In this document: positions 43,484 through 54,125 of the stretch, piece after piece | How positions within the stretch are numbered: the stretch's first letter is position 1 | Layout: each line of letters opens with the position of its first letter | Assembly: GCF_040054535.1 (NCBI RefSeq) | Contig: NC_090780.1 | Location: 5,621,001 to 5,685,000, forward strand | From: Antennarius striatus | Lineage: Eukaryota > Chordata > Actinopteri > Lophiiformes > Antennariidae | DNA length: 64,000 nucleotides | Direction of reading: 5' to 3' | The notes under the pieces: generated by a model | Told to the model about the DNA's origin: nothing | Database searches by the model: none | What the model saw: the letters and a program-made list of their open reading frames with translations, nothing else | Program-made: the position numbers and the translations under genes

Positions 43484-44977
43484 TATTACAAAAAAGAACT
43501 GGGAAAACGTTTTAGAGAAAATGGAAGGCTAAAAACCTGGAAATGGATTTTATCAGAACTATCTTTTAGAGGTCGAGTTTTAATTATAAAGAACTTGGTT
43601 GCATCAAGGTTGTGGCACCGACTGTCCTGTGTTGAACCCCACCAATATTGCTAAAACAAACCCAAGCAGTGTTGTTGACTTTTTTTGGGGACTGCGATCA
43701 TTGGGTCTTTCAGAACGCCTTTTTTCTGCCCAAGGAGGAGGGAGGGCAGGGACTCATCCATCTGACCAGCAGAAGTGCTGCGTTCAGCTGCAATTCATTC
43801 ATTGGCTCCTGACTGGCCTTGAGGACTTGGTGTGGCAGCCCACAACACAGGCAATACTGGCCCAGTGGTGGGTCGGGGACTCGATTGATTGCTGTACTTA
43901 ATGGACCTGAAAAACAAAAGACTGGGAGGTCTTCTATGTTTTTATCAGAGTCTTTTTGAAATCTGGGGACTTTTGTTCAGGAAGAGGCCACAGAATTTTA
44001 AATCACTCTATTGGTTTTTAAAGGAACCTGTTATCAAAGGAGGACTTTTCAATGTAACAACTTTAGCAGGAACAACAGTGGAGTCCAAATTTATCGCGGC
44101 TAAAATTTCCACGTTTGGAAATTGGTGGCGATGTGTGTATCCAACCTGGATGGCGCTGCTGCTCCATCTTCTACCATGGGTTTGACCTCAGTTAGATTCA
44201 TCCGAAGACTGTCGAGGAGCTGGAAGAGCCAACTCAACCCACAGCAACTGACTTTGATAAACTCTTATTGTAGAGGCCTATCAAACTGGACTCATATTGA
44301 CCCTTTCCCAGTAAAGTTTGTCTCTTTGCTCTAACGACTCTGTATCAGACCCGATCAGCCTCAGTGACTGTAATGGAAAAAACATGTACAAATTGATGGT
44401 AAAGGTTCTAAACCAGGGGTCACCAAATGGCAGACCGGAGTCTGGATCCGGACCACGTGATGGTTCTGTCCGGACCCGTGACCACTCCATGATAAATTCA
44501 AGGGGAGTAGATTTTCTTGGAGAATTTCTTTTGACGGTTGCGGCTACAGACGGCGGGCACTGCTCCTCCAGTTAACATGGTAATAGCCCTACTCAGTTCA
44601 GCCAATCAAATCGTTTGTTTACATGCTCTGTCAGCGCACCTGGAAGTAAGACAGCTTGCTGCCGCTACCACTGTGACTTTACCGTTACAGAGGAGCACAG
44701 AGGAAGGGAGACAGTGAAGATAGCATAGCTCCAAAACAAAGGAAGTAAATGACGAAAACCTCTGGTTAATAATGAGTATAAGGAGAAATTTATGTTTATT
44801 CTTCCGTCAGGCAGTTCAAAACCATTGTGCCTCATATGTGCCGAACACGTAGCATTAATTGAAAGTGGTAACGTGAAGCGCCACTATGAAACAAAGCAGA
44901 GCTTTTGAGCAAAGTTATCACCTGAAGTCCCAGCTGAGGGCAAAATAACCGAGCAAAATGCAAACGAATGTTCACTA

Positions 44978-46690
44978 CAGAGAGGGCAGAATTATTAGGC
45001 AAGTTGAATTTTTGAGGATTAATTTTATTATTGAACAACCATGTTCTTAATGAACCTAAAAGACTCATTAATATCAAAGCTGAATATTTTTGGAAGTTGG
45101 AGTGGGGCTTTTTTAGTTTTAGTTATTTTAGGAGGATATCTGTGTGTGCAGGTGAGGATTGAACGGATGGCAAACGACGCTTTCCGTCCATATCATGAAA
45201 TTTATGAGGAGAAAAAGAAACGAACAATTCAGACAAAGCTCACAATGTTTATGAAAAGATCGTGTCCCGCTCCCACCAACCCACGCGCTGCCCCAGCTGA
45301 TGACCCGGACGACCCACAGCCAAGCACCAGCACCAGGGATGCTGGATTGAATTTTTACTTAAAAGTCGATTTACGACCAAGTCGAATTACGACCAATGTG
45401 TCGGGACCAATCGCAGTCGTAAGTCGACGACTACCTGTATACATTTATGACACACAAAAACAAAACAAAAAAATCAGTGACCTACATAGCCACCTTTCTT
45501 TGCAAGGACACTCAAAAGCCTCAACATTGTGTGCTATACCAACCACAGCCTCCCTGTTAAGAGAGGTGTACTGTTTTCCCTCCTTGTAAATCTCACATTT
45601 GATGAGGGACCACAGGTTCTTTATGGGGTTCAGATCAGGTGAAAAAGGAGGCCATGTCGTTAGTTTTTCTTCTTTTAGACCCTTTCTACCAGCCACGCAG
45701 TGGAGTACTTGGATGTGTGTGATGGAGCATTGTCCTGCATGAAAATCATGTTTTTCTTGAAGGATGCGGACTTCTTTCTGTACCACTGCTTGAAGAAGGT
45801 GTCTCCCAGGAACTGGCAGTAGGACTGGGAGTTGAGCTTGAGTCCATCCTCAACCCGAAAAGGCCCCACAAGCTCATCTTTGATGATACTAGCCCATTCC
45901 AGCACCCCACATCCACCTTGCTGGCGTCTGAGTCGGACTGGAGCTCTCTGCACTTTACCGATCCAGCCACGGGCCCATCCATCTGGCCCATCATGACTCA
46001 TTCTCATTTCATCAGTCTATAAAACCTTAGAAAAATCAGTCTTGAATATTTCTTGGTCCAGTCTTAACGTTTCATCTTGTGTGTCTTGTTCAGTGGTGGT
46101 TGTTTATCAGCCTTTCTTACCTTGGCCATGTCTATGAGTATTGCACACCTTGTGCTTTTGGGCACTCCAGTGATGTTGCATCTCTGAAAAATATGGCAAA
46201 ACTGGTGACAAGTGGCATCTTGCATGCTTGACTGGTGGCAAGTGGTATCTTGCCTGCTTGACTTTTCTCAGTTCATGGGCAATTATTTTGCGCCTTGGTT
46301 TTTCAACACGCTTCTTGCGACCCTGTTGACTATTTTGAATGAAACGCTTGATTGTTCGATGATCACGCTTCAGAAGCTTGGTAATTTTAAGATTGCTGCA
46401 TCCCTCTGCAATATATCTCAAATTTTCGATTTTTCGGAGCCTGTCAAGTCTCTCTTCTGACCCATTTTGCCAAAGGAAAGGAGGTTGCCTAATAATTATG
46501 CACAGTAATAGTCACCTGCACACAGATATCCTCCTAAAATAGCTGAAATTAAAAAATCCCCACTCCAACTTCCAAAAGTATTCAGCTTTGATATTAATGA
46601 GTCTTTTGGGTTCATTAAGAACATGGTTGTTGTTCAATAATAAAATTAATCCTCAAAAATACAACTTGTCTAATAATTCTGCACTCCCTG
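44978..46690 (-). mobile_element. Tc1-like transposon 1, inside the hAT
   Basis: TA duplications at 44976-44977 and 46691-46692, with long inverted repeats of roughly 175 bp starting CAGGGAGTGCAGAATTATTA. The minus-strand transposase starts near 46459 (MGQKRDLTG) with HTH text (IAEGCSNLKITKLLKRDHRT), then TDEMRMSHDGPDGWARGW, MQDNAPSHTSKYS, and FSPDLNPIKNLW. The third catalytic residue, normally Glu in PIENLW, is Lys (AAG). Several frameshifts; not functional. Confidence 0.92.
45153..45447 (+). mobile_element. Tigger C-terminal fragment inside Tc1
   Basis: ERMANDAFRPYHEIYEEKKK and MFMKRSCPAPTNPRAAPADD match the Tigger at 16360-17198 in the opposite orientation, and the right terminal repeat CAGGTAGTCGTCGACTTACG (in reverse) is followed by TA. 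The left part is missing; the fragment starts right at the inner edge of the Tc1 inverted repeat. Confidence 0.88.
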
Positions 46691-48183
46691 TAAAGGCATG
46701 GTGGATATAAAAAATCTTTTATTGAGGGACAGTTGTGAAGGAGTGCTTGAACGCTATTGTTGAGACATCATTTGAAGGAAAACAGAAAGATGAGATATGT
46801 GAAAAAATCAAACAAATCCTGATGTCCACACCAACCAGAAAATCAGAAATATCAACAGCTTGATGCAGCTATTGAGAGTGCACCATGCATGTCTTTAAGC
46901 CATTGATGAGTACAGATGTTACTGATGATGCCCAGCTTTTGTGTGTGTCAGGTTCCTTCACAAAGGAGCTCTTTGCTGGGTGTAACACCACTAACACACA
47001 CAAGAGAAGGTGAAATGTATGTAGCAATAACAGAGATGCTGACAAAGAGGGACATAGTAGGTGGTCTCTGTGACCACAGATGGGGACATGGTGGGAAAGA
47101 GAGGGGGGCTGTGCCCTGGATGAAAGAGGACAACCCAGGTACCATTCCAAAGGGTTATTTAGCTCTGTTTGCACTTTTTGTAATTCTGAGGTTTGTGTGT
47201 GCTCTTCAATCTTACATAAAGGCTTCAGATTTATTTGCCTGCGTCTACTTTTATTTATGGTAAAAGAGCAGGTTGTGCACTTAGTTAAATAATATCCAAC
47301 ATCGAAAATTGATATTAACTGAAACATGGACATAGGGGCTGGCTATAAGACACAAACTGGACTTGGGTTCTGACCTTATACTATGAGGAAATTTTAATAA
47401 CCGGACCTCCGTGACTTTCAATTGAATACCCCTGTTCTAAACAATGATTAACTTAAAGATCGAGTTGACACACTGTGGAGGGTTCACCTGGGGCTGATGG
47501 CGAATGTGAAACCTTCTTGGGAGTCTTTCTACAAGCAGTTGTTAACAAAGAGGGTTGGAGATCTCAAAGGGAGGATTTTACATGGCTCTGTAGCCATCAA
47601 CAGTTTTATTGCAGTTTTGAATCCAAATGTGTTGCAAAACTGTCCGTTCTGTTCTCACAACAAAGCTATTTTCACTGCTTCCTGGACTGTCAGAGACACA
47701 ACAATCTATTTCTGTTTTTAGATGGAATATGTCTCTCATTCAGTCTTGTTTTTGACAGATATACATTATAGGTTTGAAACGCAGGAAGAATTTAAAAAAA
47801 AGGATTGGAAGATTCTAAACTTTCTTCTGGGCCAAGCAAAGATGGCAATATATCTAAGCAGAAAGGAAAAGGCTGAAGGTTCGTTTGACTGCAGTGTAGA
47901 AGCCATTTTAAGAAGACTGCGTCAACCAAGAATCAGAATAGATTTGAACTATTCCAGAGCTATGAATGATTTACATACTTTTACGAACCTATGGTGTGTC
48001 AAGGGTGTCTTATGTTCCGTGTTAAATGGGGAACTCATGTTCAGTCAGTGTTTGGTTTAATTCAAGTATATTTTGCCCACATTTCATATGATAGGTTTTT
48101 TTGAAGTGTGTGTTCATGTTTGAGTGAATCTCTCTTGGATGTTGTTACCATAACTATCTTTTCATATCGATTTCCTGAGTATA

Positions 48184-49798
48184 CAGTGGTGGTCAAAAGT
48201 TTACATACGCTTGTAAAGAACATAGTGTCATGGCTATCTTGAGTTTCCAGTCATTTCTATAAATCAGATTTTTATCTGATAGAATTATTGGAACAGATAC
48301 TTCCTTGTCACAAAAAACAATTATGAAGTTTGATTTTTTTAAATGACTTTATTATGAGTAAACGGAAAATGTGACCAAATCAGCTGGGTCAAAAATATAC
48401 ATACAGCAATGCTAATATTTGGTTACATGTCCCTTGGCCATTTTTACTTCAATTAGGTGCTTTTGGTAGCCATCCACAAGCTTCTGGCAACTTTCTGGTT
48501 GAATCTTTGACCACTCCTCTTGACAGAATTAGTGGAGTTCAGTTAAATTTGTTGGCTTTCTGACATGGACTTGTTTCTTCAGCATTGTCCACATGTTCTA
48601 AATGGGGTTTAAGTCAGGACTTTGGGAAGGCCATTCTAAAACCTTAGTTCTAGCCTGATTTAGCCATTCCACTACCACTTTTGATATGTGTTTGGGGTCA
48701 TTGTCCTGCTGAAACAACCACCTGCGCCCACGACCCAACCTTCGGGCTGATGACTTTAGGTTTTCTTGAAGAAATTGAAGGTAATCCTCCTTCTTCACTG
48801 TCCCATTGACTCTCTGTAAAGCACCAGTTCCATTGGCAGCAAAACAGGCCCACAGCATAATACTACCACCACCGTGCTTGGTGGTAGGCATGGTGTTCTG
48901 GGGGTAAAAGGCCTCACCTTTTCTCCTCCAAACATATTGCTGGGCATTTTGACCAAACAGCTCGATTTTTGTTTCATCTGACCACAGAGCTTTCCTCCAA
49001 AGGGTCTTATCTTTGTTCATGTGATCAGCAGTAAACTTTAGTCGAGCCATAAGGTGCCGCTTTTGGAGCAAAGGCTTTCTTCTTGCAAGGCAGCCTCTTA
49101 GTCCATGGCGATGCAAAACACGCTTAACTGTAGACACTGACACCCGTGTTCCAGCAGCTTCTAATTCTTGGCAGATCTGCTTTTTGGTGCTCCTGGTTGA
49201 CTCTTCACCGTCCTGACCAGTTTTCTCTCAGCAGCAGGTGACTGCTTGTGTTTTCTTCCTGATTGTGGCAGTGACAAAACAGTGCCATGCACTTGATACT
49301 TACAAACAATTGTTTGCACTGTTGCTCTTGGAACCTGTAGCTGCTTTGAAATGGCTCCAAGTGACTTTCCTGACTTATTCAAGTCAATGATTCTTTTTCA
49401 GATCTGTGCTGAGCTCCTTTGACTTTCCCATTGTAGCGATTGTGGGTGTTTTTATCCAATGAGCCCTTTTTAAATGGCCTCAGAGAAGTCACCAGCTGTA
49501 GTCACTCATGATCACTCACAAGAAGTTAAGAGGCCATGCTATGAAGCTCATATCATTGACACAACTCATTCATGTTACTGTATGTATATTTTTGACCCAG
49601 CAGATTTGGTCACACTTTCAGTTTACCCATAATAAAATCATAAAAGAATCAAACTTCATGAATTTTTTTTGTGACAAAGAAGTATCTGTTCCAATCACTA
49701 TATCAGAGAAAAATCAGAGTTGTAGAAATAACTGGAAACTCAAGACAGCCATGACATTATGTTCTTTACAAATGTATGTAAACTTTTGACCACCACTG
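48184..49798 (-). mobile_element. Tc1-like transposon 2
   Basis: TA duplications (48182-48183, 49799-49800) and inverted ends CAGTGGTGGTCAAAAGTTTA. On the minus strand: HTH part (49382-49161) SLGAISKQLQVPRATVQTIV, a frameshift near 49190, then 49143-48598 with KRVLHRHGLRGCLARRKPLL, WSDETKIELFGQNAQQYVWR, FQQDNDPKHISKVVVEW and PSQSPDLNPI followed by TAG. That stop sits on the catalytic Glu codon. Otherwise well preserved, so fairly recent. Confidence 0.93.
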
Positions 49799-49800
49799 TA

Positions 49801-50090
49801 TGTGATTTAAAAAATCAAAATCTTTCTCAAGAGTTTTATAGATTGAAAAAACTAAGAGAAATAGTAAAAGACATGATTATAGAAGAGATGATTGTGGACA
49901 ACGGATGATTGTTTTTCTTTCGTAATTTTGTCTGTTTTTTCTAGTTTGATAAATGTTAAAAGGTTAGATGTTTTCTGTTCAGAAAATGCACAGTACTATT
50001 GAAAATCCTCTTTACGTGAATCTCTTTTGGATTTTGTCACTGATTATTTTGTAATTTGACTTTTATGAGTAAACATGATGTTAAAAACTG
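49801..50090 (+). pseudogene. L1-Tx1 fragment, ORF1/ORF2 junction
   Basis: FYRLKKLREIVKDMI, EEMIVDNG, stop, then about 40 bases on SLINVKRLDVFCSENAQYY, a decayed endonuclease start. It aligns with the minus-strand fragments at 54430-55020 and 55690-56115. Because it follows the ORF2 end of the 42.7 kb element, it is probably from another L1 copy or a rearrangement. Confidence 0.6.
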
Positions 50091-50309
50091 GTTCAGACCA
50101 CTGAGATTCCAACACACAGCAGAGGACTGAGTTTAAATGCATGGATATTTTTTTATTACAATTGATGCTACAGGACATGTTGATTTTTCAGTTGAGGACA
50201 TTACTTTTTCTGGCTGTTCCTGACCTGTAGAAAAAGGTTTTCTGTTAAATATGAGTTCAGAAAATCTGCAAGAAGAGCCTTTGAAAATAAATGTAAATGA
50301 TATAACAGG

Positions 50310-50500
50310 TCAAGGTGAATGACCGCCCTCCAGAGCCTGGGTCCTGCCCGGAGTTTCTTCCTCAATGAGCGAGTTTTTCCCTGCCACCGTCCCTTATGCT
50401 TGCTCTGGAGAGCATTGTTAGCTTTCTATCTGTTGAGCGCTTTGAAATGTCTTCAGATGTGATTAAGCGCTATATAAATAAAAGTTGATTGATTGATATA
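50310..50500 (+). repeat. L2 LINE 3' end
   Basis: GGGTCCTGCCCGGAGTTTCT, CTCAATGAGCGAGTTTTTCC and AAGCGCTATATAAATAAAAG, followed by TTGATTGATTGA. Same 3' end as 5826-5975. Confidence 0.88.
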
Positions 50501-50715
50501 ACACAAACAGTCTGGCCCTCAACTTGTACCAATGTTTTAAATTTTGCCTCACTGTGTATTTTGGTTCAACGCCCCTGAAGGTAAACCCTGACCATTCCCC
50601 ACAAACAAACCGTCAAGCAGAAATCTTTTCCCTCAACGGAAAGTTCACAAACGCTCCAAAAGTCCTGACATCTGTTCACTATTGAGAATGAATATTTAGT
50701 CACAATTATTCCTGG

Positions 50716-51005
50716 TCAGTAGAAAAGACACCCACAGGTCACTCCACTCCTAACTTCCTCTTTTCTCTCAGTCAACAATTGTTTTGGGGTTTTTTTAAAA
50801 ACATACTGTAATTCATTCACTTTCATTTCACCTGGTGGCAACTGCTGCCCCTTGATCTGCAGCTCTCCTTCCTGATTGGTCTGGACTGTCTCATTTTCCT
50901 CTTTAATGTGTGGAGGTTCTGGGGGGTTGTCCTGGTGCAGATGGGACCTTAAATCCTGCTGCTCAGGGTCAACCTCTTCTTTAGTCACCACCAGCAGCTG
51001 GACGT
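50716..51005 (-). CDS. Zinc-finger unit 2, short acidic exon
   Basis: The exon starts after TTTATTTCATGATTCACAG (first base 51005, phase 1): (D)VQLLVVTKEEVDPEQQDLR, then PEPPHIKEENETVQTNQEGE, PPGEMKVNELQYVFKKTPKQ and ends CGCLFY, stop. No fingers. Homologous to 15357-15553, which stops 31 residues earlier. Intron to exon 1 is only 455 bases here. Alternative last exon or relic. Confidence 0.68.
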
Positions 51006-51460
51006 CTGTGAATCATGAAATAAACACATCTTCAAGAGGCTGCTGACATTTAAACCTCACGACAACTTTCTAACAGTCAGTCAAAGTGTTTGAACATTTT
51101 AGTGAAGAACTCAGAATAAAATAATTAACATACCTGTAATTCAGCTCAACACTAAGTAAGGGTGAATCTAGTAAGTCATCAATGAATCATCAAAGAGTCA
51201 TGAACAGTTACACAACTGTTTTGTTATCGTGACTGTGTGACGTCTGATAAAAACACACAAGGCAGAGAATCATGTCGACAACATTCTGGCACATCTAATG
51301 TCCCTGAATGATCTCCGTAGTGTCTCAGAGGACACTAACAGGTCCTGTGGACAAGGTCTGGACAGACCAGACAAAGTCCGGCAGACATATGGCTGACAGC
51401 AAAAAACAACTGAGTTGAATGTCTGAAGCTGAACCAAGGAAAGAACCGACAGGAACCGAC

Positions 51461-51625
51461 CTGCTGTCTGTCGGTGGACCTGAGGACAGATGACAGTCTG
51501 GAGCCTCAGTGGTCCACGGAGCTCCGTGTTCTTTGCTAATGTTCTCACAAACTGCTCCATGATGTCTTCAGCAGCAGCAGCTAGTCTCCGGTGGACAAAG
51601 CTTTCAGTGTTTGGACGTCACACAT
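51461..51625 (-). pseudogene. Zinc-finger unit 2, exon 1 (frameshifted)
   Basis: From ATG 51625 the text is MCDVQTLKAL then STGD, stop: one T is missing from the run that codes Phe in unit 1 (GCTTTGTCC here, GCTTTTGTCC there, near 51598). After the lesion the old frame is intact: MEQFVRTLAKNTELRGPLRL, QTVICPQVHRQTAG, one codon shorter than unit 1. Donor GTCGGT is conserved. An internal ATG at 51560 could give a shortened leader. A sequencing error in the homopolymer is possible. Confidence 0.8.
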
Positions 51626-51950
51626 TTGGACTCCTTCACAGCACAACTTTTCCTCTACACTCGATCCGTTTCGATCTTTTTGCTGATGGAGTGGAGCTCG
51701 TTTCCGGCTCGCAGGCTTCGTTAGCTTCAGGGGACGAGCTGATCCACGCGTGGAAGCGTTAAAGACAAAGGCATACAGCAGAGAATCTATTCAAACGCTC
51801 CGAGTCCACATTGAGACCGTTTAGCTCCATTAAAGTTCAACTCGCTCTTTGTCAAAGCTGAAACCTTTACCTCAGTGTGTCCGACTGAGGAGCGGCTTCC
51901 AGGCGCTGTCGCGGCGCGTGTTGATGACGTATGTCGTGACGTTATGTAGA
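51626..51950 (-). promoter_or_regulatory. Zinc-finger unit 2 promoter and 5' UTR
   Basis: Aligns with 20330-20650. TGACGT at 51925 and 51937 are 12 bases apart and the first is 300 bases from the ATG, as in unit 1; the ETS-like TTCCGG of unit 1 is TTCCAGG here. Confidence 0.6.
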
Positions 51951-52039
51951 ACAAACTCAGAAAGCATGAAAAAATAAGGAAGTTTTTCAAAAGTGCAACT
52001 CCTTGGCATTTAGAAACACTAAAAGAAATGAAGAAAAAA

Positions 52040-52095
52040 CATTTAACTGACGTGAATGCAGGAGGTCGTGGGTTTGAATCCCAGTTAGGACAAAC
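52040..52095 (+). repeat. tRNA-like fragment
   Basis: GTGGGTTTGAATCCCAG resembles a tRNA T arm and Pol III B box (GGTTTGAATCC). The rest does not fold as a tRNA by eye; probably a SINE relic. Confidence 0.35.
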
Positions 52096-53189
52096 ACTAT
52101 CCAGTTAACTTACTTAAATGCAGGATGTGGTGGTCAGTAAATGTTACTTTTATAGAGCAAGTGCAGAGAAATAAATATGGAATCACTCAGTTCTGAGGAA
52201 AAAAATATATCTGAGTGAGTGCTCGTCCAAGACTGGTGATTCCATACTTTTTGCTCGGGGTAGTATAATGATATTTATGGGAAAGAGTAGTTGAAGCTAA
52301 ACTAAGGGCAGAAGTGAACATTTGTGAGCAGCAGTATGGTTTCATGCCAAAAAAGAGTACTACAGATGCAGTATTTGCTTTGTGGATGTTGATAGAGAAG
52401 CACAGAGAAGGCCAGAGGGAGCTGCATTGTGTTTTTGTAGATCTGGAGAAAGCTGATGACAGGGTGCCCAGAGAGGAACTGTGGTATTGTATGAGGAAGT
52501 CTGGAGTGGCAGAGAAGTATGTTAGAGCGGTGCAGGACATGTATGAGGACTGTAAGACAGTGGTGAGGTGTGCTGTAGGTGTGACAGAGGAGTTCAAGGT
52601 GGAGGTGGGACTGCATCAGGGATCAGCTCTGAGCCCCTTCTTGTTCGCTATGGTGATGGACAGGCTGACAGACGAGGTTAGACAGGAATCTCCATGGACT
52701 ATGATGTTTGCAGATGACATTGTGATCTGCAGTGAGAGCAGGGAACAGGTGGAGGAGAAGCTAGAGAGGTGGAGGTTTGTCCTGGAAAGGAGGAGAATGA
52801 AGGTTAGCCACAGTAAGACAGAGTACATGTGTGTGAATGAGAGGGACCCAAGTGGAAGATGAGGTTACAGGGAGAAGAGATCAAGAAGGTGGAGGATTTT
52901 AAGTAATTAGGGTCAACAGTCCAGAGCGATGTAAAGTGCTGAAAAGAGGTGAAGAAGCGTGTACTGGCAGGATGAAATGGGTGGAGTTTAGTGTCAGGTG
53001 TGATGTGTGATAGAAGAGTTTCAGCTAAAATGAAAGCAAAGGTATAAAAAGTGAGGTGAGAGCAGTGATGTTGTTTGGTCTAGAGACAGTGTCACTGAGG
53101 AAAAGACAGGAGGCAGAGCTGGAGGTAACAGAGATGAAGATGCTGAGGTTCTCTCTGGGAGTGACCAGGAAGGATAGGATCAGGAATGA

Positions 53190-53664
53190 GAAGGAGAAGA
53201 AGAAGTACACTTTATGAATCCCACAAGGGGAAATTACATTGTCACTCAGGTATAGTATATACATTCTGTGTTAGTTTTTTACAGTATACAGGCCCCCTGA
53301 ATACAGCACACAAGGGGGCCTGTCAGCATGTAGTTAATACACACACAACAAACTACACACATTGGGAGTGATGGGCAGCGGCTTCTTGAACGCGCCCCAA
53401 ATTGAGCAGCTTGTGTGTGTGTGTGTATGTGGGGGTGCCTGGCTCAGGGGTGCCTTGGCAGGATGGAACGGGTGGAGAAAAGTGTCGGGTGTGATAGAAG
53501 AGTTTCAGCTAAAATGAAAGGAAGGTGCCTGGGGGGTGAGCTGACACCTCCTACTGTCAGCTCACACTCCAGTGATATCATGGCAGGAGTGGGATTTGAT
53601 CCACCGATGACTGGGGCTATCTATCTGAAAGGCATCTGCTCTACCGCTGAGCCACTTCCACCCC
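53190..53664 (-). repeat. tRNA-derived SINE, copy 3, chimeric
   Basis: Diverged copy of the SINE at 20836 and 23405 (in reverse: GTGGCTCAGCGGTAGAGCAG, decayed B box GGATCAAATCC, GTGAGCTGACAGTAGGAGGT). It lies inside RTE copy 2 between AGGAATGAG and TACATTAGAGGG. It contains a foreign 65-base block, listed separately. Confidence 0.85.
53461..53527 (+). repeat. RTE piece embedded in the SINE
   Basis: GGATGGAACGGGTGGAG, GTGATAGAAGAGTTTCAGCT and AAAATGAAAGGAA match RTE positions 25830-25902, sitting where SINE copies 1 and 2 read GGCAGTGCTCC. A GGCAG at the joint is common to both parents. Confidence 0.85.
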
Positions 53665-53951
53665 AAGTACATTAGAGGGACAGCACATCTTAGAGGTTTT
53701 GGAGATAAAGTCAGAGAGGCCAGACTGAGATGGTTTGGACATGTCCAGAGGAGAGAGAGTGAATATATTGGTAGAAGGATGCTGAGTTTTGAACTGCCAG
53801 GCAGGGGGCCTAGAGGAAGACCAAAGAGGAGGTTTATTGATGTAGTGAAAGAGGACATGAAGGTAGTTAGTGTGAGGGAAGAGGATGCAAGAGACGGGGT
53901 TGGATGGAGGCAATTGATTTGCTGTGGCGACACCTGTAGAGAAAAGTCAAA

Positions 53952-53994
53952 AGGCATAGCACATGTAGCTTATTAAGCTACATGTGCTATGCCT
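53952..53994. repeat. Perfect 21-bp-arm palindrome, 1-base centre
   Basis: AGGCATAGCACATGTAGCTT plus A, a central T, then the exact reverse complement. It begins at the 3' end of RTE copy 2. Confidence 0.95.
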
Positions 53995-54037
53995 GTGAAA
54001 AATATCACGGTGAAATGTGAAATTTAATGTATGAATT

Positions 54038-54125
54038 TGGTTTATATCATGTTGCAATGAGAGAGATGATATAAACCAGGATTCATTGTACCGGATGAAT
54101 CCTGTCCCCGGATTCTGGGGACAGG
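54038..54125. repeat. Three adjoining hairpins
   Basis: TGGTTTATATCAT / complement (54038-54050, 54066-54078), CAGGATTCAT / complement (54077-54086, 54095-54104) and CCTGTCCCC / complement (54101-54109, 54117-54125), all perfect and slightly overlapping. Confidence 0.92.

Larger units (their letters stand above)
44413..47434 (+). mobile_element. hAT (Charlie-like) transposon, inserted in L1
   Basis: Flanked by the 8-bp duplication TTCTAAAC (44405-44412 and 47435-47442), with inverted ends starting CAGGGGT. The left part encodes a BED-type finger: LCLICAEHVALIESGNVKRH then YETKQ, where the last His is Gln. After the Tc1 insertion, hAT core blocks follow: ECLNAIVETSFEGKQKDEIC, STDVTDDAQLL, and GGKERGAVPWMKEDNPGT with frame changes. 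Internal coding parts are deleted; no functional transposase. Confidence 0.9.
42711..48183 (+). pseudogene. L1-Tx1 type LINE ORF2, broken by insertions
   Basis: Three exposed pieces. 42711-43135: FITKIQTLYRDIESVLKING, GGLSAPFKVQRGVRQGCPVS, GMLYSLALEPVLNQL, then YADDIIV out of frame, EISSAKVNWAKSEAL. 43486-44412: NWENVLEKMEG, FRGRVLIIKNLVAS, then a long degenerate C-domain. 47443-48060: LMANVKPSWESFYKQLLTKR, LKGRILHGSVAINSFIAVLN, CPFCSHN, LNFLLGQAKMAIYLSRKEKA. The interruptions are a MITE (43136-43483) and a hAT (44413-47434), each with clean target duplications, so the pieces belong to one element. Confidence 0.82.
52276..53965 (+). pseudogene. RTE LINE, second copy, 5'-truncated
   Basis: Starts within the RT (GAGCAGCAGTATGGTTTCAT...). 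The open frame 52314-52862 has CVFVDLEKADDRVPREELWY (Tyr to Asp in KAYDRVP), GLHQGSALSPFLFAMVMDRL and MMFADDIVICSESREQ. A 1-base deletion near 52859 ends the frame at DPSGR. Further damaged text continues to 53189, then a SINE, then 53665-53965 (the C-terminal part). Same family as 22843-26340. Confidence 0.88.

Noticed and set aside
46916..47263. 115-codon host open frame
   Set aside because: Its text (LGVTPLTHTREGE, RGAVPWMKEDNPGT) is hAT transposase core within a bounded hAT element.
52040..52095. Functional tRNA gene
   Set aside because: Only a T-arm/B-box-like piece is present; acceptor and anticodon stems do not form.
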